Below, piece by piece: positions 51,824-59,209 of a stretch of 64,000 nucleotides of DNA. A program made the translations under genes and the position numbers. Source of the stretch: Streptomyces sp. NBC_00457 (GTDB lineage Bacteria; Actinomycetota; Actinomycetes; Streptomycetales; Streptomycetaceae); assembly GCF_036014015.1 (NCBI RefSeq), contig NZ_CP107905.1, forward strand, positions 9,114,001 through 9,178,000. The letters are read 5' to 3'. The notes under the pieces were generated by a model. The model was not told the origin of the DNA. It searched no databases and saw only the letters and a list, made by a program, of their open reading frames with translations. Numbering within the stretch: the stretch's first letter is position 1; every line of letters starts with the position of its first letter.

Positions 51824-51829
51824 TACGTT
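51824..51829 (+). promoter_or_regulatory. -10 element of a likely leaderless promoter (PhyH gene)
   Basis: TACGTT ends 6 bases before ATG 51836; no ribosome-binding site is visible. Confidence 0.35.
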
Positions 51830-51835
51830 CGTCGC

Positions 51836-52690
51836 ATGTCAACCAGCACGTCAATCAACACGTCAGTCAGCACGCCAACGAGCAAGCAACTCCTGACATC
51901 CGTTCAGGTGGCCCGCTTCGTCGCGCAGGGATTCCTGCGCCTGGACGGGGTGGTGCCCCAGGACATCAATGAACGGGCCATCGCGGCCTTGACCGAGGGA
52001 CTGCCGGAAGTGTCCTACGGCACTCCGCTGGGCGGGGCGTTCGCGAAGGACACCTTCATCCACGAACTGCTCGCCCTGCCGGTCGTCGCAGGCGCCGTCG
52101 AGAGCCTGGTCGGCCCCGACCCGACCGTCGACCACCACGCGGTTCATGTGCGCGAACCGCACGAGGGACACGCGCAGCCGCTGCACGGCGACGCGATCAT
52201 CGACGTACGGCCTGACGCGTTCGACATCCAGCTCATGTACTACCCGCACGAGGTGACCGCCGAGATGGGCGGCACCCTCAGTGTGCCCGGAAGCCACCTG
52301 CGCAGGATCAACGAGACGGACATCGGCCGCGTCCAGAACCTCAAGGGACAGACCCGTCTGACCTGCCCGGCAGGCACGGTCGTACTCCTGCACCACGGCA
52401 TCTGGCACGGTGGCCGCCGCAACGACACAGCGAGCCGTCGTTACATGTACAAAATCCGCCTCAACCCGACCGTGCCGCAGGTGCGTCTGTGGGACACCTC
52501 CGACCTGCACGACCCTGCGGTGACCGCGGAACTCGACACGTACTTCCCCTGGTACGAGTGGGCTGCGGCCCGACTGGAGATCTACAACCGGGTCCTGCTG
52601 TGGCGGGCCCTGACCGGTGACGACTCGTTCGATGTCGAGTACTGGGTCACGCGCGTCACCAACCGGCCGGCCCTGAGGAGTCACGCATGA
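51836..52690 (+). CDS. Phytanoyl-CoA dioxygenase (PhyH) family protein
   Basis: A 284-aa Fe(II)/2-oxoglutarate dioxygenase-like protein. The facial triad appears as HGDAIID (His, Asp) and LLHHGIWHGGRRN (distal His), with the downstream Arg in RRYMYKIRL that could bind 2-oxoglutarate. The first 17 residues are a Ser/Thr-rich low-complexity run (STSTSINTSVSTPTS). Its stop overlaps the start of the next gene. In an AraC-controlled unit amid glycosidases it may hydroxylate a small molecule; the substrate is unknown. Confidence 0.85.
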   Translation: MSTSTSINTSVSTPTSKQLLTSVQVARFVAQGFLRLDGVVPQDINERAIAALTEGLPEVSYGTPLGGAFAKDTFIHELLALPVVAGAVESLVGPDPTVDHHAVHVREPHEGHAQPLHGDAIIDVRPDAFDIQLMYYPHEVTAEMGGTLSVPGSHLRRINETDIGRVQNLKGQTRLTCPAGTVVLLHHGIWHGGRRNDTASRRYMYKIRLNPTVPQVRLWDTSDLHDPAVTAELDTYFPWYEWAAARLEIYNRVLLWRALTGDDSFDVEYWVTRVTNRPALRSHA

Positions 52691-52962
52691 GGCAGCAGGT
52701 TCTGGTCCTCTATCTCGCGACGTCGGCGCTGGACTCCGACGTGGTGGGCTGGTCCCGATACGACGGGACCGGCCGGACTCGTCCGACGACCGGTGACAGC
52801 GACGAGCCGCCCTACTCCACAGGGCTCGCCGCGTTGCACGACGGGTGGCGCCTGTTCCAGGCCTCCCAACTCCTGCCGCCGCAGCCCGGCCACGAGTACG
52901 ACGTCTCCTTCCTCAAGCACGAGTTCTTCTTCGAGAAGGTGGAGGACAGCGCACGTCCTTGA
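52687..52962 (+). CDS. Small hypothetical protein coupled to the PhyH gene
   Basis: A 91-aa cytoplasmic protein starting MRQQVLVLYLATSALDSDVV, with a WSRYDGTG stretch, PPYSTGLAALHDGWRLFQAS and an acidic/aromatic tail (KHEFFFEKVED). Its ATG overlaps the PhyH stop (ATGA), which supports real translation and joint function. I do not recognise a named family. Confidence 0.72.
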   Translation: MRQQVLVLYLATSALDSDVVGWSRYDGTGRTRPTTGDSDEPPYSTGLAALHDGWRLFQASQLLPPQPGHEYDVSFLKHEFFFEKVEDSARP

Positions 52963-52977
52963 CCCGGACGGTTCTCT

Positions 52978-52991
52978 TCGAAGCGCTTCGA
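52978..52991. promoter_or_regulatory. LacI-type operator, perfect copy (copy C)
   Basis: TCGAAGCGCTTCGA is a perfect 14-bp palindrome 48 bp upstream of the CE2-type esterase start. A TATGGT (52995-53000) just downstream could be the -10, so a bound repressor would block the promoter. Confidence 0.7.
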
Positions 52992-53039
52992 CAATATGGT
53001 GTGCGCCGGAAGCGGGAGACCCGGGTGGAGGGCATGTAT

Positions 53040-54158
53040 ATGACATCCATGGTTCCGTGGCGCAGATGCGGGAGGCGTACGGGGGTGCTCGCCGCTGTGA
53101 CCGCCTTGATGGCGGGGCTGCTGACCGGACTCGGGGCCGCGGGGACGGCGCAGGCGGCCACCGCGTTGTCGCAGGCGCACACCGCGGGGCGGGTCAAGGA
53201 CGCCGGGAACACGGTGCAGTACAGCTGGCCCGGCGTGTACTTCGAGGGCACTGTCAGAGGCACCGGCGTGGGCATCGTGCTCGACGACTCGGCCGCCGAC
53301 TACGACGTCCAGATCGACGGAGCCACCGTCGCCACGCTGGTCACGCCCGGCAACACCACGCACTGGATCAACGGCCTCCAGGACCGCACGCACACGGTCC
53401 GGCTCGTCAAGCGCAACGACACCCCGGGCGACACCAGCACGTTCGGCGGCTTCGTCGCGGCGTCCGGCGGTGCGGTACTGAGCAAACCGGCTCCACGCAA
53501 CCGCCAGATCGAGTTCATCGGCGACTCCCTCACGGTGGGCTACGGCAACCTCTCGACCTCCCGCACCTGCACCTCGGACCAGGTCAAGCGGACCACCAAC
53601 TCCGATGTGAGCTACGGCGCCCGCACCGCCCGGCAACTGAACGCCGACTACCAGATCAACGGCTACTCGGGCCTCGGCATGGTGCGCAACTACAACGGAG
53701 GCCGGCCGGACGTGACGTACCGGACCTTCTACGACCGTGCCCTGCTGAACGTGTCAGGCGACGTCTGGCAGAACCCGGGCACCTGGCGACCCCAGGTCGT
53801 GGTGGTCAACCTCGGCACCAACGACTTCTCGACCGCCGTCAACCCCGGTGAGCCGTGGACGCCCGACAGCCTCGCGGCCGGCTACCGCAGCGCCTACGGC
53901 GAGTTCCTCCAGAAGCTGCGTACGCGCTACGGAGCCGGGACGACCATCGTGGCGGTCGGCGCCGGCCAGTTCGCCGGTCATGTCCAGCAGGTGGTCGAGG
54001 CACGCAACGACGCCGGCGACAGCGGGGTCCGCTACTGGTTCCTCGACGACTCGGGACTGGACTTCCTCGGCTGCGACTGGCACTACTCGGCCCGTGACGA
54101 CCGGCTCATCGCCGACCGGCTGACCCCGTTCATCGCCGGTCTGCCGACAGGCTGGTGA
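53040..54158 (+). CDS. Secreted CE2-type SGNH acetyl esterase
   Basis: A 372-aa protein. Signal peptide to about 40 (LMAGLLTGLGAAGTAQAA). An N-terminal jelly-roll (WPGVYFEGTVRGTGVGIVLDD, about 55-140) precedes an SGNH hydrolase domain with nucleophile Ser in IEFIGDSLTVGYG, block III VVNLGTNDFS and the catalytic Asp-x-His in GCDWHYSARDD. This two-domain order is that of CE2 esterases, which deacetylate xylan or mannan and sometimes bind cellulose. GGAGG sits 8 bases before ATG 53040; an ATG at 53034 is too close to it. Likely co-transcribed with GH127. Confidence 0.87.
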   Translation: MTSMVPWRRCGRRTGVLAAVTALMAGLLTGLGAAGTAQAATALSQAHTAGRVKDAGNTVQYSWPGVYFEGTVRGTGVGIVLDDSAADYDVQIDGATVATLVTPGNTTHWINGLQDRTHTVRLVKRNDTPGDTSTFGGFVAASGGAVLSKPAPRNRQIEFIGDSLTVGYGNLSTSRTCTSDQVKRTTNSDVSYGARTARQLNADYQINGYSGLGMVRNYNGGRPDVTYRTFYDRALLNVSGDVWQNPGTWRPQVVVVNLGTNDFSTAVNPGEPWTPDSLAAGYRSAYGEFLQKLRTRYGAGTTIVAVGAGQFAGHVQQVVEARNDAGDSGVRYWFLDDSGLDFLGCDWHYSARDDRLIADRLTPFIAGLPTGW

Positions 54159-54208
54159 CGGCACCGGCCCCACCGTTCACCTCTCCCCCCCACGGAAAGG
54201 GGTGCAAG

Positions 54209-56518
54209 ATGTCTTCCTCCGTCAGCAGACGGCGCCTCCTGCAAGCAGCCGGGGCCACCGCCGCCGCCTCTGCCACCGGTTCCGTCATCGGTAGTTCTCC
54301 CGCCCGAGCGGCTTCCGTCCCGCCCGCACGAGCCGACATCGGGGTCTCCGCGCACCCCTTCGCTCTCGACCAGGTCCGGCTCACCGCAAGCCGGTGGCTG
54401 GACAACCAGAACCGGACGCGGAACTACCTGCGGTTCGTCGATGTGGACCGGCTGCTGTACAACTTCCGCGCCAACCACCGGCTGCCCACCAACGGCGCTG
54501 CTACGAACGGCGGTTGGGACGCGCCGGACTTCCCCTTCCGCACCCACGTCCAAGGGCACTTCCTCACGGCATGGGCCCAGTTGTACGCCGTGACCGGGGA
54601 CACCGCCTGCCGCGACAAGGCGACCTACATGGTCGCCGAGTTGGCCAAGTGTCAGGCCAACAACAGCGCCGCCGGATTCAGCGCCGGGTACCTCTCCGGC
54701 TACCCCGAGTCCGACTTCACCGCCCTCGAACAGCGGACCCTGAGCAACGGCAACGTGCCGTACTACACCATCCACAAGACCCTCGTCGGCCTGCTGGACG
54801 TATGGCGCCACATCGGCAGCACCCAGGCCCGCGATGTGCTGCTCGCCCTGGCGGGGTGGGTCGACCGGCGCACCGGCCGGCTCAGCGGCCAGCAGATGCA
54901 GGCCATGCTGCAGACCGAGTTCGGCGGCATGAACACCGTGCTGGCCGATCTCTACCAGCAGACAGGCGACGCGCGATGGCTCACCGTCGCCCGTCGGTTC
55001 GACCACGCCGCGGTGTTCGACCCGCTGGCGTCCAACCAGGACCGGCTGGCCGGGCTGCACGCCAACACCCAGGTACCCAAGTGGATCGGGGCCGCCCGGG
55101 AGTACAAGGCCACCGGGACGACCCGCTACCGGGACATCGCCACCAACGCCTGGAACATCTGCGTCAACACGCACACGTACGCCATCGGCGGCAACAGCCA
55201 GGCCGAGCACTTCCGCGCCCCGAACGCCATCGCCGGCTACCTGAACCAGGACACCTGCGAAAGCTGCAACACCTTCAACATGCTCACCCTCACACGGGAG
55301 TTGTTCGCGCTGGACCCGAACCGGGTCGCGCTGTTCGACTACTACGAGCGGGCGTGGCTGAACCAGATGATCGGCCAGCAGAACCCGGCCGACGACCACG
55401 GCCACGTCACTTACTTCACCCCGCTCAACCCGGGAGGCCGACGCGGCGTGGGCCCGGCGTGGGGCGGCGGCACCTGGAGCACCGACTACGGCACCTTCTG
55501 GTGCTGTCAGGGCACGGGCCTGGAGATGCACACCAGGCTGATGGACTCCATCTACTTCCGCAGTGACAACACCCTGATCGTGAACCTGTTCGTGCCCTCG
55601 GTGCTCACCTGGTCGGAGCGCGGCATCACGGTCACCCAGACCACGTCGTACCCGGACAGCGACACCACGACCCTGCACGTCACCGGCAACGTCAGCGGAA
55701 CGTGGGCGATGCGCATCCGCATCCCGGGCTGGACCACGGGGGCCACGGTCAGCGTCAACGGCACAGCGCAGAACATCGCTACCACGCCCGGCAGTTACGC
55801 CACCTTGACCCGCTCCTGGACCTCCGGCGACACGGTCACCGTCCGCCTGCCCATGCGGATCGTCGTGCGAGCGGCCAACGACGACGCGAACGTCGCCGCG
55901 ATCACCTACGGCCCGGTGGTTCTGTCCGGCAACTACGGCAACTCCTCGCTCAGTTCCCTCCCCTCGCTGAACACGTCCTCGATCACACGGACCAGCGGCA
56001 GTTCGCTCGCCTTCACCGCCACCGCCAACGGCTCCACCGTCAACCTGGGCCCGTTCCACGACGCGCACGGCCACAACTACACCGTCTACTGGAACACCGG
56101 CGGCACCGTCCGTCTCGCCAACGTGGGCAGCGGTCTCGTGCTGGGCATCCAGGACATGTCCACGGCCGACGGTGGCCGTGCTCTGCAATGGAACGACTCG
56201 GGCACCGCCGACCACAACTGGCAGATGATCACCGACGGAAACGCGGTCCGCTTCCGCAACGCCCACAGCGGCAAGGTGCTCGGCGTCCAGGACATGTCCA
56301 CGGCTGACAACGCGACCGTCCTGCAGTGGTCGGACACCGGCACCGCCGACCACAGATGGACGCTGCTCGACCAGGGCGACGGGACCTACAAGATCCGCAA
56401 CGCGCACAGCGGCAAGCTGCTCGCCATCGCGAACAACTCCACCGCTGTCGGCGCGTTCGCGGTCCAGGACTCGGACAACGGCACAGCCGACAACCGGTGG
56501 CGCATCGTGAGGGACTAG
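54209..56518 (+). CDS. Secreted GH127 beta-L-arabinofuranosidase with lectin domain
   Basis: A 769-aa protein. Tat signal SRRRLLQAAGATAAASA. The (alpha/alpha)6 GH127 domain carries the zinc/cysteine centre: TCESCNTFNMLTLTRELF and GTFWCCQGTGLEMHTR supply the Glu and three Cys, including the Cys nucleophile known from HypBA1. Residues about 640-769 form a ricin-B-like domain with three NAHSGK/ADHxW-type repeats. It would remove beta-L-arabinofuranose from hydroxyproline-rich glycoproteins or pectin side chains. AAGGGG precedes ATG 54209; a frame-extended start at 54155 overlapping the esterase stop is less likely because the Tat signal begins here. Confidence 0.92.
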   Translation: MSSSVSRRRLLQAAGATAAASATGSVIGSSPARAASVPPARADIGVSAHPFALDQVRLTASRWLDNQNRTRNYLRFVDVDRLLYNFRANHRLPTNGAATNGGWDAPDFPFRTHVQGHFLTAWAQLYAVTGDTACRDKATYMVAELAKCQANNSAAGFSAGYLSGYPESDFTALEQRTLSNGNVPYYTIHKTLVGLLDVWRHIGSTQARDVLLALAGWVDRRTGRLSGQQMQAMLQTEFGGMNTVLADLYQQTGDARWLTVARRFDHAAVFDPLASNQDRLAGLHANTQVPKWIGAAREYKATGTTRYRDIATNAWNICVNTHTYAIGGNSQAEHFRAPNAIAGYLNQDTCESCNTFNMLTLTRELFALDPNRVALFDYYERAWLNQMIGQQNPADDHGHVTYFTPLNPGGRRGVGPAWGGGTWSTDYGTFWCCQGTGLEMHTRLMDSIYFRSDNTLIVNLFVPSVLTWSERGITVTQTTSYPDSDTTTLHVTGNVSGTWAMRIRIPGWTTGATVSVNGTAQNIATTPGSYATLTRSWTSGDTVTVRLPMRIVVRAANDDANVAAITYGPVVLSGNYGNSSLSSLPSLNTSSITRTSGSSLAFTATANGSTVNLGPFHDAHGHNYTVYWNTGGTVRLANVGSGLVLGIQDMSTADGGRALQWNDSGTADHNWQMITDGNAVRFRNAHSGKVLGVQDMSTADNATVLQWSDTGTADHRWTLLDQGDGTYKIRNAHSGKLLAIANNSTAVGAFAVQDSDNGTADNRWRIVRD

Positions 56519-56546
56519 CAGCCTGACGGACCAGCATCCCGACGGA

Positions 56547-59024
56547 CTAGGAGAGGGTCTGCGCGCACCAGATCGTCTTGCCGTTGGTGGTGTGCCTGGT
56601 GCCCCATCCCTGGGTGAGCTGGGCGACGAGCAACAGGCCCCGCCCGCCCTCGTCGAAGGCGCGGGCCCGGCGCAGGTGCGGGGCGGTGTTGCTGGCGTCG
56701 GAGACCTCGCAGATCAGGGACGTGTCGCGGATCAGCCGCAACCTGATCGGCGGCTCGCCGTATCTGATGGCGTTGGTGACCAGCTCGCTGACGACCAGTT
56801 CGGTGACGAAGGACGCCTCCTCCAGGCCCCAGGCGTCCACCTGTTCGACGGCGAACTTCCTGGCGCGCGGCACCTGCGCGGGGTCGGGCTCTACGTCCCA
56901 GTCGGCGACGTGGTGGGGATCGAGCGCGTGCGTGCGAGCGAGCAGCAGGGCGGCGTCGTCGGTGCGGCGTTCGGGGAGCATGGCGTCCATCACCGTGTCG
57001 CACAGGGCCTCCAGTGAGGTGGCCGAGTGGTTCAGGACCCGCCGCAGTTCGGCGGTCCCCTCGTCGACGTCGCGCTCGCGGCTCTGCACCACTCCGTCGG
57101 TGTAGAGGGCGAGCAGGCTGCCCTCGGGCAGTTCGAGCTCGGTGGCCTCGAAGGGCAGCCCACCGATGCCGAGCGGCGGTCCCGGCTGCGCGGGCACCGG
57201 TGTGCTGGTGCCGTCGGGGGAGATGATCAGCGGCAGGGGATGGCCGGCGCTCGCCAGCGTGAAGCGCCGGGAGACCGGGTCGTAGACGGTGTACAGGCAG
57301 GTGGCCCCGGACTCGCCGGTCGGCTGGAAGTGGCCGGCGGACTGGAGGTCGCTGGCGAGGTGGAGGACCAGGTCGTCCAGGTGGGTCAGCAGCTCGTCCG
57401 GCGGCAGGTCGACGTCGGCGAGGGTGCGGACCGCCGTGCGCAGCCGGCCCATGCCGGCCGAGGCGTGCAGGCCGTGGCCGACGATATCGCCGACGACCAG
57501 GGCGACCCGGGCGCCGGACAGCGGAATGACGTCGAACCAGTCGCCGCCCACTTCCGCGCCGGTCCCGCCGGGCAGGTAGCGGGATGCCACGTCGACCGCC
57601 TCCTGCTTCGGCACCCCCTGCGGCAGCAGGCTGCGTTGCAGGGTCAGCGCGGTCGTGCGCTCGTGCGAGTACCGGCGGGCGTTGTCGATGGCGACGGCTG
57701 CCTTGGCGGTCAGCTCCTCGGCGAGGATCAGGTCGTCGGCGGTGAAGGCCTCGGGCCGGTCGCGGCGGGAGAAGGCGACGACACCGAGCAGCGCGCCGCG
57801 CGCCCGGAGCGGCACGGTGATTCGGCCGGTCAACCCCTCCGCGGCGATGGACCCGTCGATCACCGGGTTGCCGGGTGGCCAGTGCGCCGGGTCGGCGGCG
57901 AGCCCGGGCCCGAAGGCCCATTCGCTTCCCTCACCGGGCTCAGCGGCGAGCTCGACCGTGGACCTGCCGGTGGCCATGCAGCGGGCGGCGACGGAACCGG
58001 GAGCGTGGCTGACCGGAATCGTGGGCCCGTCAGCCCGGTCGCTGTCCTCCCTCGCGCTGTGCTGGGCGGCACGGCTGAGCGCGATGGTCTCGCCGGGGGT
58101 GACCGCGGACGCGGCGGGCGGTTCCTCTCCGCGCAGCACCTCGTCGAAGAGATCCACGGTGACGAGGTCGACGAAGCCCGGCACGGGGGTCCTGGCCAGT
58201 TCCCGGGCGGTGCCGATCACGTCGAGTGTCCGGCCGATGCCGCGGGTGGCCTCGTTGAGCAGGAGCAGGCGTTGCCGAGCCCAGTACTCGGCGCTCATGT
58301 CGAATCCCCAGTTGGCGACCGCGCGGACCCTGCCCTCCCCGTCCCGGACGGGCCAGATGCTGGTGGCCCAGGCGTTGGCGTAGTTGCTGCCGAGCGGGTG
58401 GAAGACGGTGATGAGACGCGCGGGCTCGCCCGTCCTCGCCACTTCGGCGACCTTGTCGGTGTAAGGCTTGTCGTCCCTTTCGGGAAACAGCTCGCGGTCG
58501 TATTCGGGCAACACCTCGCGGTACTTCTTACCGAGCACCTGCTCCTCGGAGTGCGCGATCACCCGGCCCGAAGAGGCGTTGATCCACAGGAACCGCAGAT
58601 CGGGGTCGTAGACGCCCAGAGCGAAGGGGGACTGCTCGAAGGCCCGGTCGGCGATCACCGGGCGGCGTCCCCAGCGCTGGACGGTCACCGCGTGACCCAG
58701 TACGCGCGCGTCGGGGCCGAACAGGGGGTGAGCCGTCACCACGGCGTCCAGCGTGGAACCGTCCCGGTGGCGCAGGGGGATGAACCCCGTGGGGTCGGGG
58801 CCGGCGCCGTAGCCCTCGGGGAAGCCGGGTGGCGGGGGATCGACCAGCAGATCGGTCACCGGGTGGCCGACGGTGTCCTCCGCCGTCCAGCCCAGCAGCA
58901 GCCGGCCCCCCTCGCTCCAGCCGCTCACCATGCCGTCCGGGTCCACCACGACAACGGCAGTGGGCGCGTCCTGCTTGCCGGCCATCTCCACGCGCCACGC
59001 CTCCGTCCGGACAGCCCTGCCCAT
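56547..59024 (-). CDS. PAS-GAF-SpoIIE phosphatase-HATPase multidomain regulator
   Basis: An 825-aa cytoplasmic protein: PAS (about 20-120), a second PAS (about 125-245), GAF (about 260-455), SpoIIE/PP2C phosphatase (RYLPGGTGAEVGGDWFDVIP, VVGDIVGHGLHASAGMGRLR, about 475-690) and an RsbW-like HATPase_c_2 kinase domain (VSELVTNAIRYGEPPIRLRL, EGGRGLLLVAQL). Such proteins act in anti-sigma/anti-anti-sigma partner switching, combining the phosphatase and kinase arms in one chain. Start is uncertain: ATG 59024 or ATG 58985; neither has a good ribosome site. Signal sensed is unknown. Confidence 0.9.
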   Translation of the reverse strand: MGRAVRTEAWRVEMAGKQDAPTAVVVVDPDGMVSGWSEGGRLLLGWTAEDTVGHPVTDLLVDPPPPGFPEGYGAGPDPTGFIPLRHRDGSTLDAVVTAHPLFGPDARVLGHAVTVQRWGRRPVIADRAFEQSPFALGVYDPDLRFLWINASSGRVIAHSEEQVLGKKYREVLPEYDRELFPERDDKPYTDKVAEVARTGEPARLITVFHPLGSNYANAWATSIWPVRDGEGRVRAVANWGFDMSAEYWARQRLLLLNEATRGIGRTLDVIGTARELARTPVPGFVDLVTVDLFDEVLRGEEPPAASAVTPGETIALSRAAQHSAREDSDRADGPTIPVSHAPGSVAARCMATGRSTVELAAEPGEGSEWAFGPGLAADPAHWPPGNPVIDGSIAAEGLTGRITVPLRARGALLGVVAFSRRDRPEAFTADDLILAEELTAKAAVAIDNARRYSHERTTALTLQRSLLPQGVPKQEAVDVASRYLPGGTGAEVGGDWFDVIPLSGARVALVVGDIVGHGLHASAGMGRLRTAVRTLADVDLPPDELLTHLDDLVLHLASDLQSAGHFQPTGESGATCLYTVYDPVSRRFTLASAGHPLPLIISPDGTSTPVPAQPGPPLGIGGLPFEATELELPEGSLLALYTDGVVQSRERDVDEGTAELRRVLNHSATSLEALCDTVMDAMLPERRTDDAALLLARTHALDPHHVADWDVEPDPAQVPRARKFAVEQVDAWGLEEASFVTELVVSELVTNAIRYGEPPIRLRLIRDTSLICEVSDASNTAPHLRRARAFDEGGRGLLLVAQLTQGWGTRHTTNGKTIWCAQTLS

Positions 59025-59129
59025 CAAGGCTGGTTTCCAGCGGCTGCTTCCAGCCTAGATCGGCCCCCGTTCCACGGCGCTCCGACCGGTGCGTTCGGGT
59101 TTTCGCTGTTCCCTGCCGCGCAGTGCGAG

Positions 59130-59165
59130 CCGGCCTGGTCCCCGCAGGTGCGGGGACCAGGCCGG
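59130..59165 (-). terminator. Terminator of the subtilase gene
   Basis: A perfect 16-bp inverted repeat (arms 59130-59145 and 59150-59165, sequence CCGGCCTGGTCCCCGC) around AGGT lies 45 bp after the peptidase stop. No U run, as usual for high-GC terminators. Confidence 0.8.
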
Positions 59166-59209
59166 AGGGGTCATCGTCAGCGGGTGACGGTCACCGTCTC
59201 GGGGTCACC

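Noticed and set aside
56515..57921. 468-codon minus-strand frame near the SpoIIE gene
   Set aside because: Arg/Pro-rich shadow of the phosphatase gene in another frame; no start signal or homology.
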